Of a DNA stretch of 60,027 bases, positions 39,909 to 50,001 are shown one piece after another. The position numbers were made by a program, and so were the translations under genes. Location of the stretch: positions 1-60,027 of the forward strand of contig JARXAL010000221.1 of NCBI GenBank assembly GCA_029865835.1. The letters run 5' to 3'. A model generated the notes under the pieces. It made no database searches. It saw nothing but the letters and a program-made list of their open reading frames with translations, and had not been told where the DNA came from. The stretch comes from Verrucomicrobiaceae bacterium. Its GTDB lineage: Bacteria > Verrucomicrobiota > Verrucomicrobiia > Verrucomicrobiales > Verrucomicrobiaceae. The stretch's first letter is position 1. The number at the start of each line of letters is the position of its first letter.

Positions 39909-40951
39909 GGCTTGGATCCGGGGGCTTTTTGAGGTGGCTGGGCTTCCAGTTCTGCTTCAGCAGGTTTCTGCCCCAGCTTCACTTCGAGGACGCGCTCCAG
40001 ATCACCGCGTCGAATCTTGATCGTGATCAGGTCCCCGGGGGCCCTTTGGCGGACAATGGCGGCGAAGTGACTGTCGTCGATGAGGGATTCTCGATTCACT
40101 TCAAGCAGACGATCCGCCATTTTGAGTCCTGCGCGTGCGGCGGGTGATTCGGGAATGACTTCTTCAACTTCAATGGCGGCGGGATCAGCGGCCGAACGCA
40201 TGACAGATACGCCCAGATAGCCGCCGCTTCCAGTCGCCCAGGTTTGGATGACTTGACTTCCTTTCATGCGATCCCAGGAGCGGAGGAAGGGGGCCATGGA
40301 GACATGGACGTTTTGATTTCGTTCGGACAAGATCTGGCTGTGGATGCCGATGAGCTTGCCTTTCAAGTCAAACAGCGGACCTCCCGAGTCGCCACCCATA
40401 AGAACACAGTCGGTCTCCAGGCTATTGGCCTTTTGTTTGAGCACCCGCCCGACCCGGAGCACGAGACCACGCTCTTTGTCCCAGCCACCGGGGTGCCCTA
40501 GCGCGAAACACCAACTGCCGACACTGACTTTGCCGACATCACGCTCCACTTCGACTAAGGGCCAAGTGCGCTTTTTGTTACGGCGGTCGAGTTGGGCGAG
40601 ACCGGCGTCGGTTTTGTCGTCGAGACCCAGAGCGGTGGCTTTTTGCAGGGTTCCATCAGGCATGACGACCGTGATTCTGGCCCCTGGTTTCATGGTGACG
40701 TGAGCAGCGGTCAAGATGAGCCCGTCTGGCGAAACGATGACGCCGCTGGCAGTTCCGTCGCCATGACGCAGAACGACGAGCGATTGGCGAACGCGGCCGA
40801 GGTGCTCCTGCACGGTTTTTTGTACCTGCATCAGCGCCGGAATGTCGAGAGCCGGGGCGGGAGCCACCTCTGCCAAGCTGGGCAGACCAACTGTCAAAAG
40901 CGTCCCCGCTACGAAAGGCAGAAGGCACGCAAAGTTGGGAAATGAAGACAT
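39905..40951 (-). CDS. HtrA/DegP-like serine protease with PDZ domain
   Basis: LILTAAHV (His), KTDAGLAQL (Asp), MGGDSGGPLFDLKGKLIGI (Ser), PDZ PESPAARAGLKMADRLLEVN. Confidence 0.9.
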   Translation of the reverse strand: MSSFPNFACLLPFVAGTLLTVGLPSLAEVAPAPALDIPALMQVQKTVQEHLGRVRQSLVVLRHGDGTASGVIVSPDGLILTAAHVTMKPGARITVVMPDGTLQKATALGLDDKTDAGLAQLDRRNKKRTWPLVEVERDVGKVSVGSWCFALGHPGGWDKERGLVLRVGRVLKQKANSLETDCVLMGGDSGGPLFDLKGKLIGIHSQILSERNQNVHVSMAPFLRSWDRMKGSQVIQTWATGSGGYLGVSVMRSAADPAAIEVEEVIPESPAARAGLKMADRLLEVNRESLIDDSHFAAIVRQRAPGDLITIKIRRGDLERVLEVKLGQKPAEAELEAQPPQKAPGSKP

Positions 40952-41083
40952 GGCAAGGACAGATACGACGACCGGAAGGAAGTTGCAACGCTCCATGGGT
41001 CCGATTCCTCTCGGAAAGACGGTTGAATTCACCGTTCCCCTGCGCTTTTCTGCCACGTTCCCTATTTTCCTAAACTACCACAC

Positions 41084-42460
41084 ATGAAATACGATCTCAT
41101 CGTCATCGGCGGCGGACCTGCCGGATACGTCGGCGCCATTCGGGCAGCTCAACTTGGCAAAAAAGTAGCCTGCGTGGAAATGGATCGGGCCGGCGGCACC
41201 TGTTTGAACTGGGGGTGCATTCCGACGAAGGCACTGCTCAAGAATGCGGAGTTGTATCACACGCTCAGCCATCGTGCGGAGGAGTTCGGTCTGAAGATTA
41301 GCGGCCTGGAGTATGACTGGAGCAAGGTCATCGGACGCAGCCGGAAGGTTTCGGACAAGCTTTGCGGTGGCATCGAGTTCCTGTTCAAGAAGAACAAAAT
41401 CGACTATGTGCGCGGCACGGCGACGATTCCAGCCGCTGGCAAAGTGGAGGTCACCGCTACGGATGGCAGCAAGGAAACGCACGAAGCCACGAACATCCTG
41501 ATCAGCACGGGTGCGACCAGCCGCGACATGCCCGGGTTGCCTTACGATGGCCAAACGGTCATCAGCAGCCGGGAAGCGATGACGCTGGAGAAGCAACCGA
41601 AGAGCATTGTCATCATCGGCGCGGGCGCGATTGGTGCGGAATTCGCTTATTTCTTCAATGCCTACGGCACCCAAGTGACGATGGTGGAGATGGCGCCGAA
41701 TCTTTTGCCGGTGGAGGACACCGAGGTCAGCCAGACTTTGGAAAAGTCCTTCAAGAAACAGGGCATCCGCTTTTTGACCAACACCAAGACGACCGCCGCC
41801 AGCACGGACGGGACCAAGGTCAGCATCACCGTTGAAGGCGCGGCCAATGAGACAATCGAGGCGGAGGTTTGCCTCGTTGCCATCGGGGTGAAGCCCGTGA
41901 TGCCAGGCGGCGTTGAGTTCAAGCTGACTGAGCGCGGCTGGTTGCACACGGATGACCGTTATCAAACCAGCGTCCCTGGGATCTATGCGGCCGGTGACAT
42001 CATCGGGCCCCCTTGGCTCGCACACGTCGCGAGCTACGAGGCAATCCAGTGCATCGAGGGTCTCTACACCAAACACAAGCCGAAGAAAGTCGGTGTGTTC
42101 CCCGGCTGCACCTACTGCCATCCACAAGTGGCGAGCATCGGCCTCACCGAGCGCGCGGCCAAGGAAAAGGGTCTCAAGTTCAAGGTCGGCAAGTTCCCTT
42201 ACGTCGCCAGCGGCAAGGCTCTGGCTGCGGCGGAACCCGAAGGTTTCGTCAAGATTCTCTATGGTGAACCGCACGGCGAGATCCTAGGCGCGCACATCAT
42301 CGGCAGCGAGAGCACCGAGATGATCGCCGAGATCGGCCTGGCCATGAACCTCGAAGCCACCTGGGACGAGATCGAAGCCACCATCCACGCGCATCCAACG
42401 CTGAGCGAGATGATCAAAGAGGCGACAGAAGTCGCCAAGGGGCATCCGATCCACGTTTGA
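41084..42460 (+). CDS. lpdA: Dihydrolipoyl dehydrogenase
   Basis: YDLIVIGGGPAGYVGAIRAAQLGKKVACVE, GGTCLNWGCIPTKALL, C-terminal HAHPTLSEMIKEA. Confidence 0.96.
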   Translation: MKYDLIVIGGGPAGYVGAIRAAQLGKKVACVEMDRAGGTCLNWGCIPTKALLKNAELYHTLSHRAEEFGLKISGLEYDWSKVIGRSRKVSDKLCGGIEFLFKKNKIDYVRGTATIPAAGKVEVTATDGSKETHEATNILISTGATSRDMPGLPYDGQTVISSREAMTLEKQPKSIVIIGAGAIGAEFAYFFNAYGTQVTMVEMAPNLLPVEDTEVSQTLEKSFKKQGIRFLTNTKTTAASTDGTKVSITVEGAANETIEAEVCLVAIGVKPVMPGGVEFKLTERGWLHTDDRYQTSVPGIYAAGDIIGPPWLAHVASYEAIQCIEGLYTKHKPKKVGVFPGCTYCHPQVASIGLTERAAKEKGLKFKVGKFPYVASGKALAAAEPEGFVKILYGEPHGEILGAHIIGSESTEMIAEIGLAMNLEATWDEIEATIHAHPTLSEMIKEATEVAKGHPIHV

Positions 42461-42474
42461 GGTTGAGGTGAATC

Positions 42475-42900
42475 ATGAAGGCGATCATCGAGCACTTGAT
42501 TGTGGCGGTGATCGCCGTTGGGATGGCGCTCGTAGGGTATTGGTTGATCGGATGGTATCGGGATGGTTCAACCAGCCATCCCTTGGTTGAGTGGAAAGAT
42601 CCAGGGTGGGTAGTTTGGTCTTCCACCGCTTCCATCGCGACTTGGTTTATCCTTTATCGCATTTGTCGGTTATTGCATTGGCATGTCTTGCCCATTATGG
42701 GCGTTCTTAGCCCACTCATTGGAGGCATCCTTTTCTTTATACCTTACACGCTGCTACCTTGGATGATCATTTTCGGTTGTGCGCCGGTGGTCTTCCCCGT
42801 CGGAATTGCGACAGGCTTATTGATTAGCATTGCCACATTACCATTTCGACCCAGGGAGGTGCTATGGCGCAATGTGGATGCTTCACCTGCAACCGACTGA
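42475..42900 (+). CDS. Small multi-pass membrane hypothetical protein
   Basis: About four hydrophobic segments; no recognised family. Confidence 0.55.
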   Translation: MKAIIEHLIVAVIAVGMALVGYWLIGWYRDGSTSHPLVEWKDPGWVVWSSTASIATWFILYRICRLLHWHVLPIMGVLSPLIGGILFFIPYTLLPWMIIFGCAPVVFPVGIATGLLISIATLPFRPREVLWRNVDASPATD

Positions 42901-42939
42901 GTTGACTGCGCCGATAGTGAGAACACCTTTTTATAAGCC

Positions 42940-44550
42940 TCAATAACGCCGCACCACCTGATCCTCCGGTGGGCGGGTGTCGTCTTTTTCGGGGTAGTCG
43001 AGGGTGTAGTGCAGGCCGCGGCTTTCGTGGCGGCGGATGGCGCATTCGACGATGAGGGAGGCGCACTCGACGAGGTTGCGCAGTTCCAGGAGCTCGCTGG
43101 TGATGCGGAAATTCCAGTAAAACTCCTGCACCTCCCGCTTCAAATTACGGAGGCGGGCGGCGGCGCGCTGCAGGCGCTTGGTGGTGCGCACGATGGAGAC
43201 GTAATCCCACATGAGGCGGCGGATTTCATCCCAGTTGTGGTAGATGACGACGAGCTCGTCATTGTCCTCCGCATCACCCGTTTGCCAGGGCGGCACATCG
43301 ATGGGCAGCGCCTCTTCGCGACCCATGGGCAGTTTTCGCAGCAGGTGATTCACGGCGCGGTGGGAAAGTACAACGCACTCGAGCAGGGAATTGCTGGCGA
43401 GGCGGTTCGCCCCATGAAGACCGGTGCAGCCGACCTCTCCGACGGCACAGAGACCGCGGATGCGAGTGGCGCCGTTGATATCAGTCTGCACGCCACCGCA
43501 TTGATAGTGCGCAGCAGGCACCACAGGGATGGGGTCCTTCGTGATGTCGATGTCGACCTCCAGCAAGTTTTTGTAAATGGTGGGGAAGTGGGCGGTCACG
43601 AAGTCGGCGGGCTTGTGACTGATGTCGAGGTAGACACAGGGGCCGCCAGTGCGTTTGATTTCGTGGTCGATCGCGCGGGCGACAACGTCACGCGGGGCCA
43701 GCGAGCCGCGCGGGTCGTACTTGTGCATGAATTCGTTGCCTTCCTTATCAACGAGTCGGGCACCTTCGCCACGCATGGCTTCGGTGATGAGGAAGGAACG
43801 TCGCTCGGGATGATAAAGGCAAGTGGGATGAAACTGGATGAACTCCATGTTGGCCACACTGGCTCCCGCCCGCCAGGCCATAGCCACGCCGTCCCCAGTA
43901 GCGACTCGGGGGTTCGTGGTATAAAGATAAACGCGGCCGCTGCCGCCTGTGGCTAAGATGACCCGGTCCGAGCGCAACGCGACGACGGTGTCGTCTGACT
44001 CACGCAATACGTAGAGTCCTAACACACGATCTTCGGAGACGTAGCCCAGTTTTGATGTGGTGATGAGGTCAATGGCGAAGTGGTTTTCCAACAAGGTGAT
44101 GTTGGGCTCGGCCCGAACGGCGGCGAGGAGCTTTTCAGAGATCTCCCGACCCGTGGCGTCGGCGGCATGCAGCACGCGGCGCTGTGAGTGACCGCCTTCG
44201 CGGGTGAGATCAAATTCCAGATGCCCATCCTTGGCTTCTCTCTGGTCAAAGTCGACACCCCAGTTCACAAGTTCGTCGATGCGTGCCGGTCCCTCGGTGA
44301 CGATGGTGCGTACGGCCGCCTCATTGCAAAGCCCGGCACCCGCGATCAGCGTGTCCTGAACGTGCTGCTCGATGCTGTCTTCGTCACTGGTGACGCAGGC
44401 AATGCCGCCTTGAGCCCAATTCGAGTTGGAATCCAGCGCACCACGTTTGGTAACGACGGCAACAGTTCCGTGTCGCGAGGCATGAAGCGCTGCCGAAAGA
44501 CCGCCGGCACCGCTGCCGACGATGATGAAATCAAATCGTGTCATCTTCAT
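42940..44550 (-). CDS. nadB: L-aspartate oxidase
   Basis: FDFIIVGSGAGGLSAALHASRHGTVAVVTKR, SNSNWAQGGIACV, FIQFHPTCLYHPERRSFLITEAMRGEGA, GEVGCTGLHGANRLASNSLLE. Confidence 0.95.
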   Translation of the reverse strand: MKMTRFDFIIVGSGAGGLSAALHASRHGTVAVVTKRGALDSNSNWAQGGIACVTSDEDSIEQHVQDTLIAGAGLCNEAAVRTIVTEGPARIDELVNWGVDFDQREAKDGHLEFDLTREGGHSQRRVLHAADATGREISEKLLAAVRAEPNITLLENHFAIDLITTSKLGYVSEDRVLGLYVLRESDDTVVALRSDRVILATGGSGRVYLYTTNPRVATGDGVAMAWRAGASVANMEFIQFHPTCLYHPERRSFLITEAMRGEGARLVDKEGNEFMHKYDPRGSLAPRDVVARAIDHEIKRTGGPCVYLDISHKPADFVTAHFPTIYKNLLEVDIDITKDPIPVVPAAHYQCGGVQTDINGATRIRGLCAVGEVGCTGLHGANRLASNSLLECVVLSHRAVNHLLRKLPMGREEALPIDVPPWQTGDAEDNDELVVIYHNWDEIRRLMWDYVSIVRTTKRLQRAAARLRNLKREVQEFYWNFRITSELLELRNLVECASLIVECAIRRHESRGLHYTLDYPEKDDTRPPEDQVVRRY

Positions 44551-44612
44551 GTTACGTGTGCCATCACTCTGTCACTCAATCAATCAAGGTGCAATGTGGG
44601 TATCCGGCAGCT

Positions 44613-45470
44613 TCATTTGGGAACAAGTTCAATATTGTCGATCAATCTGGCCCCACCAAAAAAGACAGCGATTGCGATGAGGTGATGTTGGTTAGCCGGC
44701 AACATAGCTTTTTCTTCAAGTGATGAGGCATCAACGAGGCCAATGTAGTCCACCCTCCCAAGAGGTGCATGGGTGGAGAGGTGCTCGGCGACGAGGTGGC
44801 GCAATTGAATCGCTCCAGTGATGCCCTTATGCCAGGCAGCCAGGGCTTTTTCCAAGGCAACCCGCAGGGCAGGGGCCTGGGAGCGCTCTTCGGGAGTGAG
44901 ATAGCGATTGCGTGAACTCATGGCGAGGCCGTCGGCTTCGCGAACGGTTTCCATCCCATGAAGGCTGACCGGGATATCGAGATCACGCACCATGCGACGA
45001 ATGATGGCCAACTGTTGGAAGTCTTTTTTGCCAAAGACCGCTGCATCAGGTTGAACGAGGTTGAAGAGCTTGGCCACAACCGTGCAAACACCATCGAAAT
45101 GCCCGGGGCGACTGGTGCCACAGAGGACCTTGGACAGTGACTGTTCGATAATCTGAATGCTGCGGTCCGAATGGTAAATCTGACTGTTAGATGGAGCGAA
45201 AACCAAATCCGCCCCCGCCTCTCGACAGCCAGCAACATCAGATTCCAGCGTGCGTGGATAGCGATCCAAATCCTCTCCGGGACCGAATTGCAGCGGGTTG
45301 ACGAAGATACTCACAGCGACCTGACCAGAGTCTCCAGCGAGGCGCCTTGCCTCTCGGACCAGGTCCAGATGCCCCTGGTGAAGGGCACCCATGGTGGGAA
45401 CAAGAACAACAGGGGCAGTTGCCATTCGCCGCCAATGTCGAAGTTCAGATACGGTGTGCAGGAGCGTCAT
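44613..45470 (-). CDS. panC: Pantothenate synthetase
   Basis: VPTMGALHQGHLDLVREAR, VSIFVNPLQFGPGEDLDRYPRTLE, AVFGKKDFQQLAIIRRMVRDL, AMSSRNRYLTPEER. Confidence 0.96.
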   Translation of the reverse strand: MTLLHTVSELRHWRRMATAPVVLVPTMGALHQGHLDLVREARRLAGDSGQVAVSIFVNPLQFGPGEDLDRYPRTLESDVAGCREAGADLVFAPSNSQIYHSDRSIQIIEQSLSKVLCGTSRPGHFDGVCTVVAKLFNLVQPDAAVFGKKDFQQLAIIRRMVRDLDIPVSLHGMETVREADGLAMSSRNRYLTPEERSQAPALRVALEKALAAWHKGITGAIQLRHLVAEHLSTHAPLGRVDYIGLVDASSLEEKAMLPANQHHLIAIAVFFGGARLIDNIELVPK

Positions 45471-45471
45471 G

Positions 45472-46317
45472 TCAGGATTTCAGGTCGCGCGAGTCAAAGA
45501 TACCAAATCCGATGAGGAAAAAGGTAAGGTTCATGGCTCCCAGCACAGCGAAACTGCGAATGATCACCGGCCATGCCGGCTCCTCAGCGAGCACGCGACC
45601 GGCGGCTTGCATGTGATGAGTGAAGAGCAAGTGCTTGTAGTCCTCCATGAAACCCATGTTGCGCAGAATGAAGTCGATCAGCATGTAAGAAAGCGCGCCA
45701 ATCGTAGCCGCCGCCGGTTTGATGGGCATGCAAGAGAGCATGAAGCCAATGCTGGTGACGGTGATCATCGAAAGGGAAAGTGAGACAGAGGCCGCGATGT
45801 ATTTGCCCATGCCCGTCTGCCAGTCGTAAAAGGCGGCGATGCCAAGTTCGGGCACGAACGCAAAAAAACCACCTCCCCAGCCGGTGACAGCAAGCCCCAT
45901 CAAAAAGGCACTCCAGGCGATGAACTGAACCAACAGAACAGTGTAGGCCACACAAGTCAGGTATTTCACCAACAGAAGCCGGAAGCGGCTAATCGGACGT
46001 GCCAAAAGCATGCGCATGTGGCCATCTTCGTTTTCTTTGGCGACGATATCGCCCGAGACCAGCGTCATGTAGATGCCTCCCAATAAAAAAACGGAAGCCA
46101 TGAACAAGATCAGCGCCAGCGTTGGGGCAGAGTAATACTCGTCAAACACCTGCCCCTGCCTCGTGATGAGCGTTTTAAAATGGGTGGCACCCTTGATATG
46201 GACCAACGCGAGCACCGCCGCCTCAAGAGCTAGAAAGGCACCGAACCCCAAATAGGTGCGTTTGCGTGCGAGCAGCTTCAAGCACTCGGCACGCCATTGT
46301 TGAAAGAAGAGAAACAT
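45472..46317 (-). CDS. ABC transporter permease (ABC-2 type)
   Basis: MFLFFQQWRAECLKLLARKRTYLGFGAFLALEA; KENEDGHMRMLLARPISRFRLLLVKY. Confidence 0.85.
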   Translation of the reverse strand: MFLFFQQWRAECLKLLARKRTYLGFGAFLALEAAVLALVHIKGATHFKTLITRQGQVFDEYYSAPTLALILFMASVFLLGGIYMTLVSGDIVAKENEDGHMRMLLARPISRFRLLLVKYLTCVAYTVLLVQFIAWSAFLMGLAVTGWGGGFFAFVPELGIAAFYDWQTGMGKYIAASVSLSLSMITVTSIGFMLSCMPIKPAAATIGALSYMLIDFILRNMGFMEDYKHLLFTHHMQAAGRVLAEEPAWPVIIRSFAVLGAMNLTFFLIGFGIFDSRDLKS

Positions 46318-46334
46318 GGATGGTTGGGAGATGT

Positions 46335-47225
46335 TCAACGGCGGCGCAAGCCGAGGTAGAGCTCTTCGAGGGATTGTTTGTGTGGCTGCCAACTTTCGAC
46401 TCTGACGTTACCCTCAACGAGCGCCCGGAGGACGGTATGGCCTTCCATCGGGGGCGGCAATTCGACAATGCCTTCACGATCCATCTTCAGTTCCAATCGG
46501 GCACAGACGACCCGCCCTTCCTGAACGTCGGGCGAGGTTAACTGAAAACGCACTTTGTTTTCTCCACGCCCCGGAACGATGCCTTCAAAAACCTTTTTGC
46601 CCTCGCGCAGAATGACACAACGATCACACATCTGCTCGACCTCGCCCAAAAGATGGGAGTTCAACAAGATGGTCATTCCAAACTCATCACGCAAACGCAG
46701 GATGAACTCGCGAAACTCAGTGATGCCCTCGGGATCGAGCCCATCGGTCGGCTCATCAAGAAGCAGACACTTCGGCTGCGGCAAAAGCGCCTGGGCAAGG
46801 GCCAAACGCTGTCTCATGCCGTGACTGTAAGTGCCTGTTTTCGCATCAATGCGGTCATGTAACTGAACCAGCTTCACAATGCGACGTGCCTCGGCCTCAT
46901 CCCAATATCCAGAAAGGCTGCATAAAGCCTTCAAGTTCTGCCAGCCAGTGAGGTAGTCATAAAAGGCGGCGGCTTCGTAAATGGCTCCGATTTGTCGCAG
47001 CGCGGCTGCTCGCTGGGTCTGCACCGAATAGCCTCCAATATTCACCTGTCCCTTATCCGGGTGAACCATGCCGAGCATAATGCCCATCACCGTGCTCTTA
47101 CCCGCTCCGTTGTGCCCTAATAGACCCACAATTTCTCCCGCCTGGACCGAGAAGCCAACGTCGTCGAGCGCCAGCTTGCCTGCCTTCCACTGTTTGGTGA
47201 GATGTTGGATTTCGAGTAGTGCCAT
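46335..47225 (-). CDS. ABC transporter ATP-binding protein
   Basis: Walker A LGHNGAGKST; YSHGMRQRLALAQALL; LLLDEPTDGLDPEG. Confidence 0.94.
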   Translation of the reverse strand: MALLEIQHLTKQWKAGKLALDDVGFSVQAGEIVGLLGHNGAGKSTVMGIMLGMVHPDKGQVNIGGYSVQTQRAAALRQIGAIYEAAAFYDYLTGWQNLKALCSLSGYWDEAEARRIVKLVQLHDRIDAKTGTYSHGMRQRLALAQALLPQPKCLLLDEPTDGLDPEGITEFREFILRLRDEFGMTILLNSHLLGEVEQMCDRCVILREGKKVFEGIVPGRGENKVRFQLTSPDVQEGRVVCARLELKMDREGIVELPPPMEGHTVLRALVEGNVRVESWQPHKQSLEELYLGLRRR

Positions 47226-47246
47226 GCGGAGTGGGTATCTGTGATT

Positions 47247-47867
47247 CTACCGCCTGAATCCCTGAAGGAAGGCCTGCATGTTCTCAAGCATCTGAGCCAT
47301 CTCCAACTTCTTGGCGGGCTTGGCATCCCGATATTGCATCTCCAAACCGAATCCAATCATGTCGTCAAACTCGCCCTCCACGCTACCCTTCGGGCTGGCG
47401 GGATCAGTTGGCGGCTTGTCCTCGGGGTTCTTGGCTTTGTCGCCCCGACCCCCGGTCTCGCGCCGAAGACGAGCTGTGATGCCCTTGCGGGTCTCGGGTG
47501 ACATTTGTTCTAGAATGGTGATCACTTTTTTGAGGTGGTGTTCGACCGTTCCATCGGCGTAGCGATGCTGCTCGGGCTCGGAAAGAGAGTCAAAAAAAGC
47601 GCTTACCACGGTCTCTCCTTCTTCGCGAAGATCGCGGCGCTGGGAGAAATCAAGCAGGTTTTGGCTGGCAATAACGCGTTCCAGGTAGGCGGAACGAAGG
47701 TTGTCATTGAGGTTGGGGTTTTCCTGCCAGGGCGCAGCCTGCATCAACCCCATGACCTTTTCAGGATCTGAAACTTGATCCTCCGTAGACCACATCACCA
47801 CCGCAACGGCGGTCCAAGTGCACGCCACGAAAATCAATACGAGGGTCCAAGTTCGGTTGAGAGTCAT
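47247..47867 (-). CDS. Hypothetical membrane-anchored protein upstream of ABC transporter
   Basis: N-terminal TM MTLNRTWTLVLIFVACTWTAVAVVMW; no recognised family. Confidence 0.6.
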   Translation of the reverse strand: MTLNRTWTLVLIFVACTWTAVAVVMWSTEDQVSDPEKVMGLMQAAPWQENPNLNDNLRSAYLERVIASQNLLDFSQRRDLREEGETVVSAFFDSLSEPEQHRYADGTVEHHLKKVITILEQMSPETRKGITARLRRETGGRGDKAKNPEDKPPTDPASPKGSVEGEFDDMIGFGLEMQYRDAKPAKKLEMAQMLENMQAFLQGFRR

Positions 47868-47964
47868 GCCGGTGAGTTTCCATCCTCTACGGCTACCCGT
47901 AGCGATGCAAAACAAAAAATGGCGGTTGCCCTTTCACCTGCTGTGCCCCTACAATGGAGGCACT

Positions 47965-48543
47965 ATGGCCAATTTGAACAAAGTCATGCTGATCGGGAAT
48001 CTTACCCGCGACCCAGAAGTGCGTTACACCCCCAAAGGCACCGCCGTGGCGGACATCGGCCTTGCGATCAATCGCTACTTCCAAAACGACAACGGCGAGC
48101 GTCAGGAGGAAACCACTTTTGTCGATGTGACCCTGTGGGGAAAACAAGCGGAGCTTGCCCAGCAATACCTTGGCAAAGGACGCCCGGTCTACATTGAAGG
48201 GCGCCTTCAGCTCGACTCCTGGCAGGACAAGGACGGCCAGAAACGGAACAAATTAAAAATCGTCTGCGAAAACATGCAGTTCCTGGGTAGCCGCGACGGT
48301 GGGGGCTCAGGCGGTGGCGGCGGTCAACGCGACGAAGAAGAAGGCGGCGGTGGCGGTTACAATCGCCCACAACGTCAGTCTGGCGGTGGGGGCGGCTACG
48401 GCGGCAACCGCGGTGGGGGCGGAGGCGGTAACAGCGGAGGTTCTTCCCGTCCAGCACCCGCTCAGCGTCCAGCACCAAAAGACGATGATTTCGGTGACGG
48501 ACCCATTACCGACGGTCTCGACGAGGACGACATTCCATTTTAA
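47965..48543 (+). CDS. ssb: Single-stranded DNA-binding protein
   Basis: MANLNKVMLIGNLTRDPEVRYTPKGTAVADIGLAINR; Gly-rich linker; acidic tip LDEDDIPF. Confidence 0.96.
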   Translation: MANLNKVMLIGNLTRDPEVRYTPKGTAVADIGLAINRYFQNDNGERQEETTFVDVTLWGKQAELAQQYLGKGRPVYIEGRLQLDSWQDKDGQKRNKLKIVCENMQFLGSRDGGGSGGGGGQRDEEEGGGGGYNRPQRQSGGGGGYGGNRGGGGGGNSGGSSRPAPAQRPAPKDDDFGDGPITDGLDEDDIPF

Positions 48544-48549
48544 GATCGA

Positions 48550-49605
48550 TCAAGCCCGCACCGCCCAGCGCAGTTTGGCGCTTGAGGCTCGCGGGTTCGC
48601 TTGGATCTCCTTCCGGGAAGCTCGTATGACTTCACTGGCAATTTGTTTGTAGGATCCGTCTTGCAGTCCCTCTTGGAAGGCGGCCTTGACTCGGCGATCC
48701 TCACCCGAGTGGAAAGTCATGATGGCGACACGCCCTCCGGATCGGACAGCGTGGGGGACGCATCGCAGAAATGATTCCAAGACTCCAAATTCATCATTTA
48801 CGGCGATGCGTAGCGCCTGGAACACTCGGCGGACGGAAAGTTCACGTTCTTCCTCCAAGACGTGTCGCGGCAGGGCGCCACGAACCGTTTCAGCCAAAGC
48901 CTTCGTGGTCGTCAGTCCGCCGCTGGCAGCCTTAGTATGAAGATGTCGCGCTAGAGCTCCCGCAAAAGGCTCGTCAGCATTTTCGATGAGCAGAGACTCA
49001 ATCTTTTTCACATCAAGTCGCTGCAGAAGATCCGCCGCAGACTGACCCTTCTGCGGGTTCATACGCATATCCAGGGGGCCGGAAAGCTTGAAGCTGAAAC
49101 CCCGCGCAGGGTTATCGATCTGCATGGACGAAACACCCAGGTCCGCTAGAACGAAATCAGCTCCGTCATGCCAGCCAATCGCTTTGACAGCGTCAGCGAT
49201 CCCCGCAAAATTCGCTCTTCGCGAAACAAACGCATCTTCATCATAGCCCATTTGACGGAGCCGTTCAGTGGTCTTTGGCAACTCAATGGGGTCTTGGTCC
49301 ATACCCAATAGACGCCCTCCCGGTTGGACTCCCGCCAGCAAGCGTGACGCATGCCCGCCATACCCAAGCGTGGCATCGACTCCATGCTCACCCGGTTGCG
49401 GGGACAGCACTGTGAGGATCTCTTCGACCATGATCGGGACATGCTGGCCAGCTGGCGTCTTTCCGCTGGCTCGGACTTTAGCGACGGTTTCCGAGTACTT
49501 TTCCGGATCCAACTCCTTGTACTTCTGCTCAAATTGACGCGGGTGCGTGCCACGGTAGCGAGCGCGGCGCGGCGGGCGCGGGGCAGGGGATTCGTCGGCC
49601 ATCAC
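48550..49605 (-). CDS. rsmH: 16S rRNA (cytosine(1402)-N(4))-methyltransferase
   Basis: HVPIMVEEILTVLSPQPGEHGVDATLGYGGHASRLL; ADLGVSSMQIDNPARGFSFKLSGPLDMRMN. Confidence 0.95.
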   Translation of the reverse strand: MMADESPAPRPPRRARYRGTHPRQFEQKYKELDPEKYSETVAKVRASGKTPAGQHVPIMVEEILTVLSPQPGEHGVDATLGYGGHASRLLAGVQPGGRLLGMDQDPIELPKTTERLRQMGYDEDAFVSRRANFAGIADAVKAIGWHDGADFVLADLGVSSMQIDNPARGFSFKLSGPLDMRMNPQKGQSAADLLQRLDVKKIESLLIENADEPFAGALARHLHTKAASGGLTTTKALAETVRGALPRHVLEEERELSVRRVFQALRIAVNDEFGVLESFLRCVPHAVRSGGRVAIMTFHSGEDRRVKAAFQEGLQDGSYKQIASEVIRASRKEIQANPRASSAKLRWAVRA

Positions 49606-49946
49606 AGTTCGTTGTATTTGGCGTTTGAGCCGCGCGCTTTTTCGACCGGATACCGTATCTCGTTGCGCGCAAGTTTTGCCAGCATCGCGTCCTCCAATGA
49701 AATGCCCAGATTATGAGCCAGCTCAAACAGGAGGATGGCGACGTCGGCGATTTCATTCTCGATCTCAGGCTTCTTGGCCTCTGCGATCTGCTCAGCCTGC
49801 TCGGGAGACTTCCACACGAACGGTTGCATCAGTTCTCCTGCCTCCGCCGCGATGGCCACCACAAGGTCTTTGGGATTGTGAAAAATCATCCAGTCCCTGG
49901 CGTCGCGAAACGCGCAAATCCGCGCGGTGATCTCATCAATGCTCAT
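49602..49946 (-). CDS. MazG-like nucleotide pyrophosphohydrolase
   Basis: FHNPKDLVVAIAAEAGELMQPFVWKSPEQ; EIENEIADVAILLFELAHNLGI. Confidence 0.9.
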   Translation of the reverse strand: MSIDEITARICAFRDARDWMIFHNPKDLVVAIAAEAGELMQPFVWKSPEQAEQIAEAKKPEIENEIADVAILLFELAHNLGISLEDAMLAKLARNEIRYPVEKARGSNAKYNEL

Positions 49947-50001
49947 ATCTGCAAAGATGGGACCCGTATCGCCAACGGGCAAGCGAACGATTCAGGTTTG
50001 G

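Noticed and set aside
41075-42274. 399-aa minus-strand ORF opposite lpdA
   Set aside because: Long but antisense to a fully conserved lpdA; no recognisable motifs, so not reported as a gene.
48299-48460. GGCGGTGG-rich low-complexity tract in ssb
   Set aside because: Normal glycine-rich linker of SSB, not a separate repeat element.
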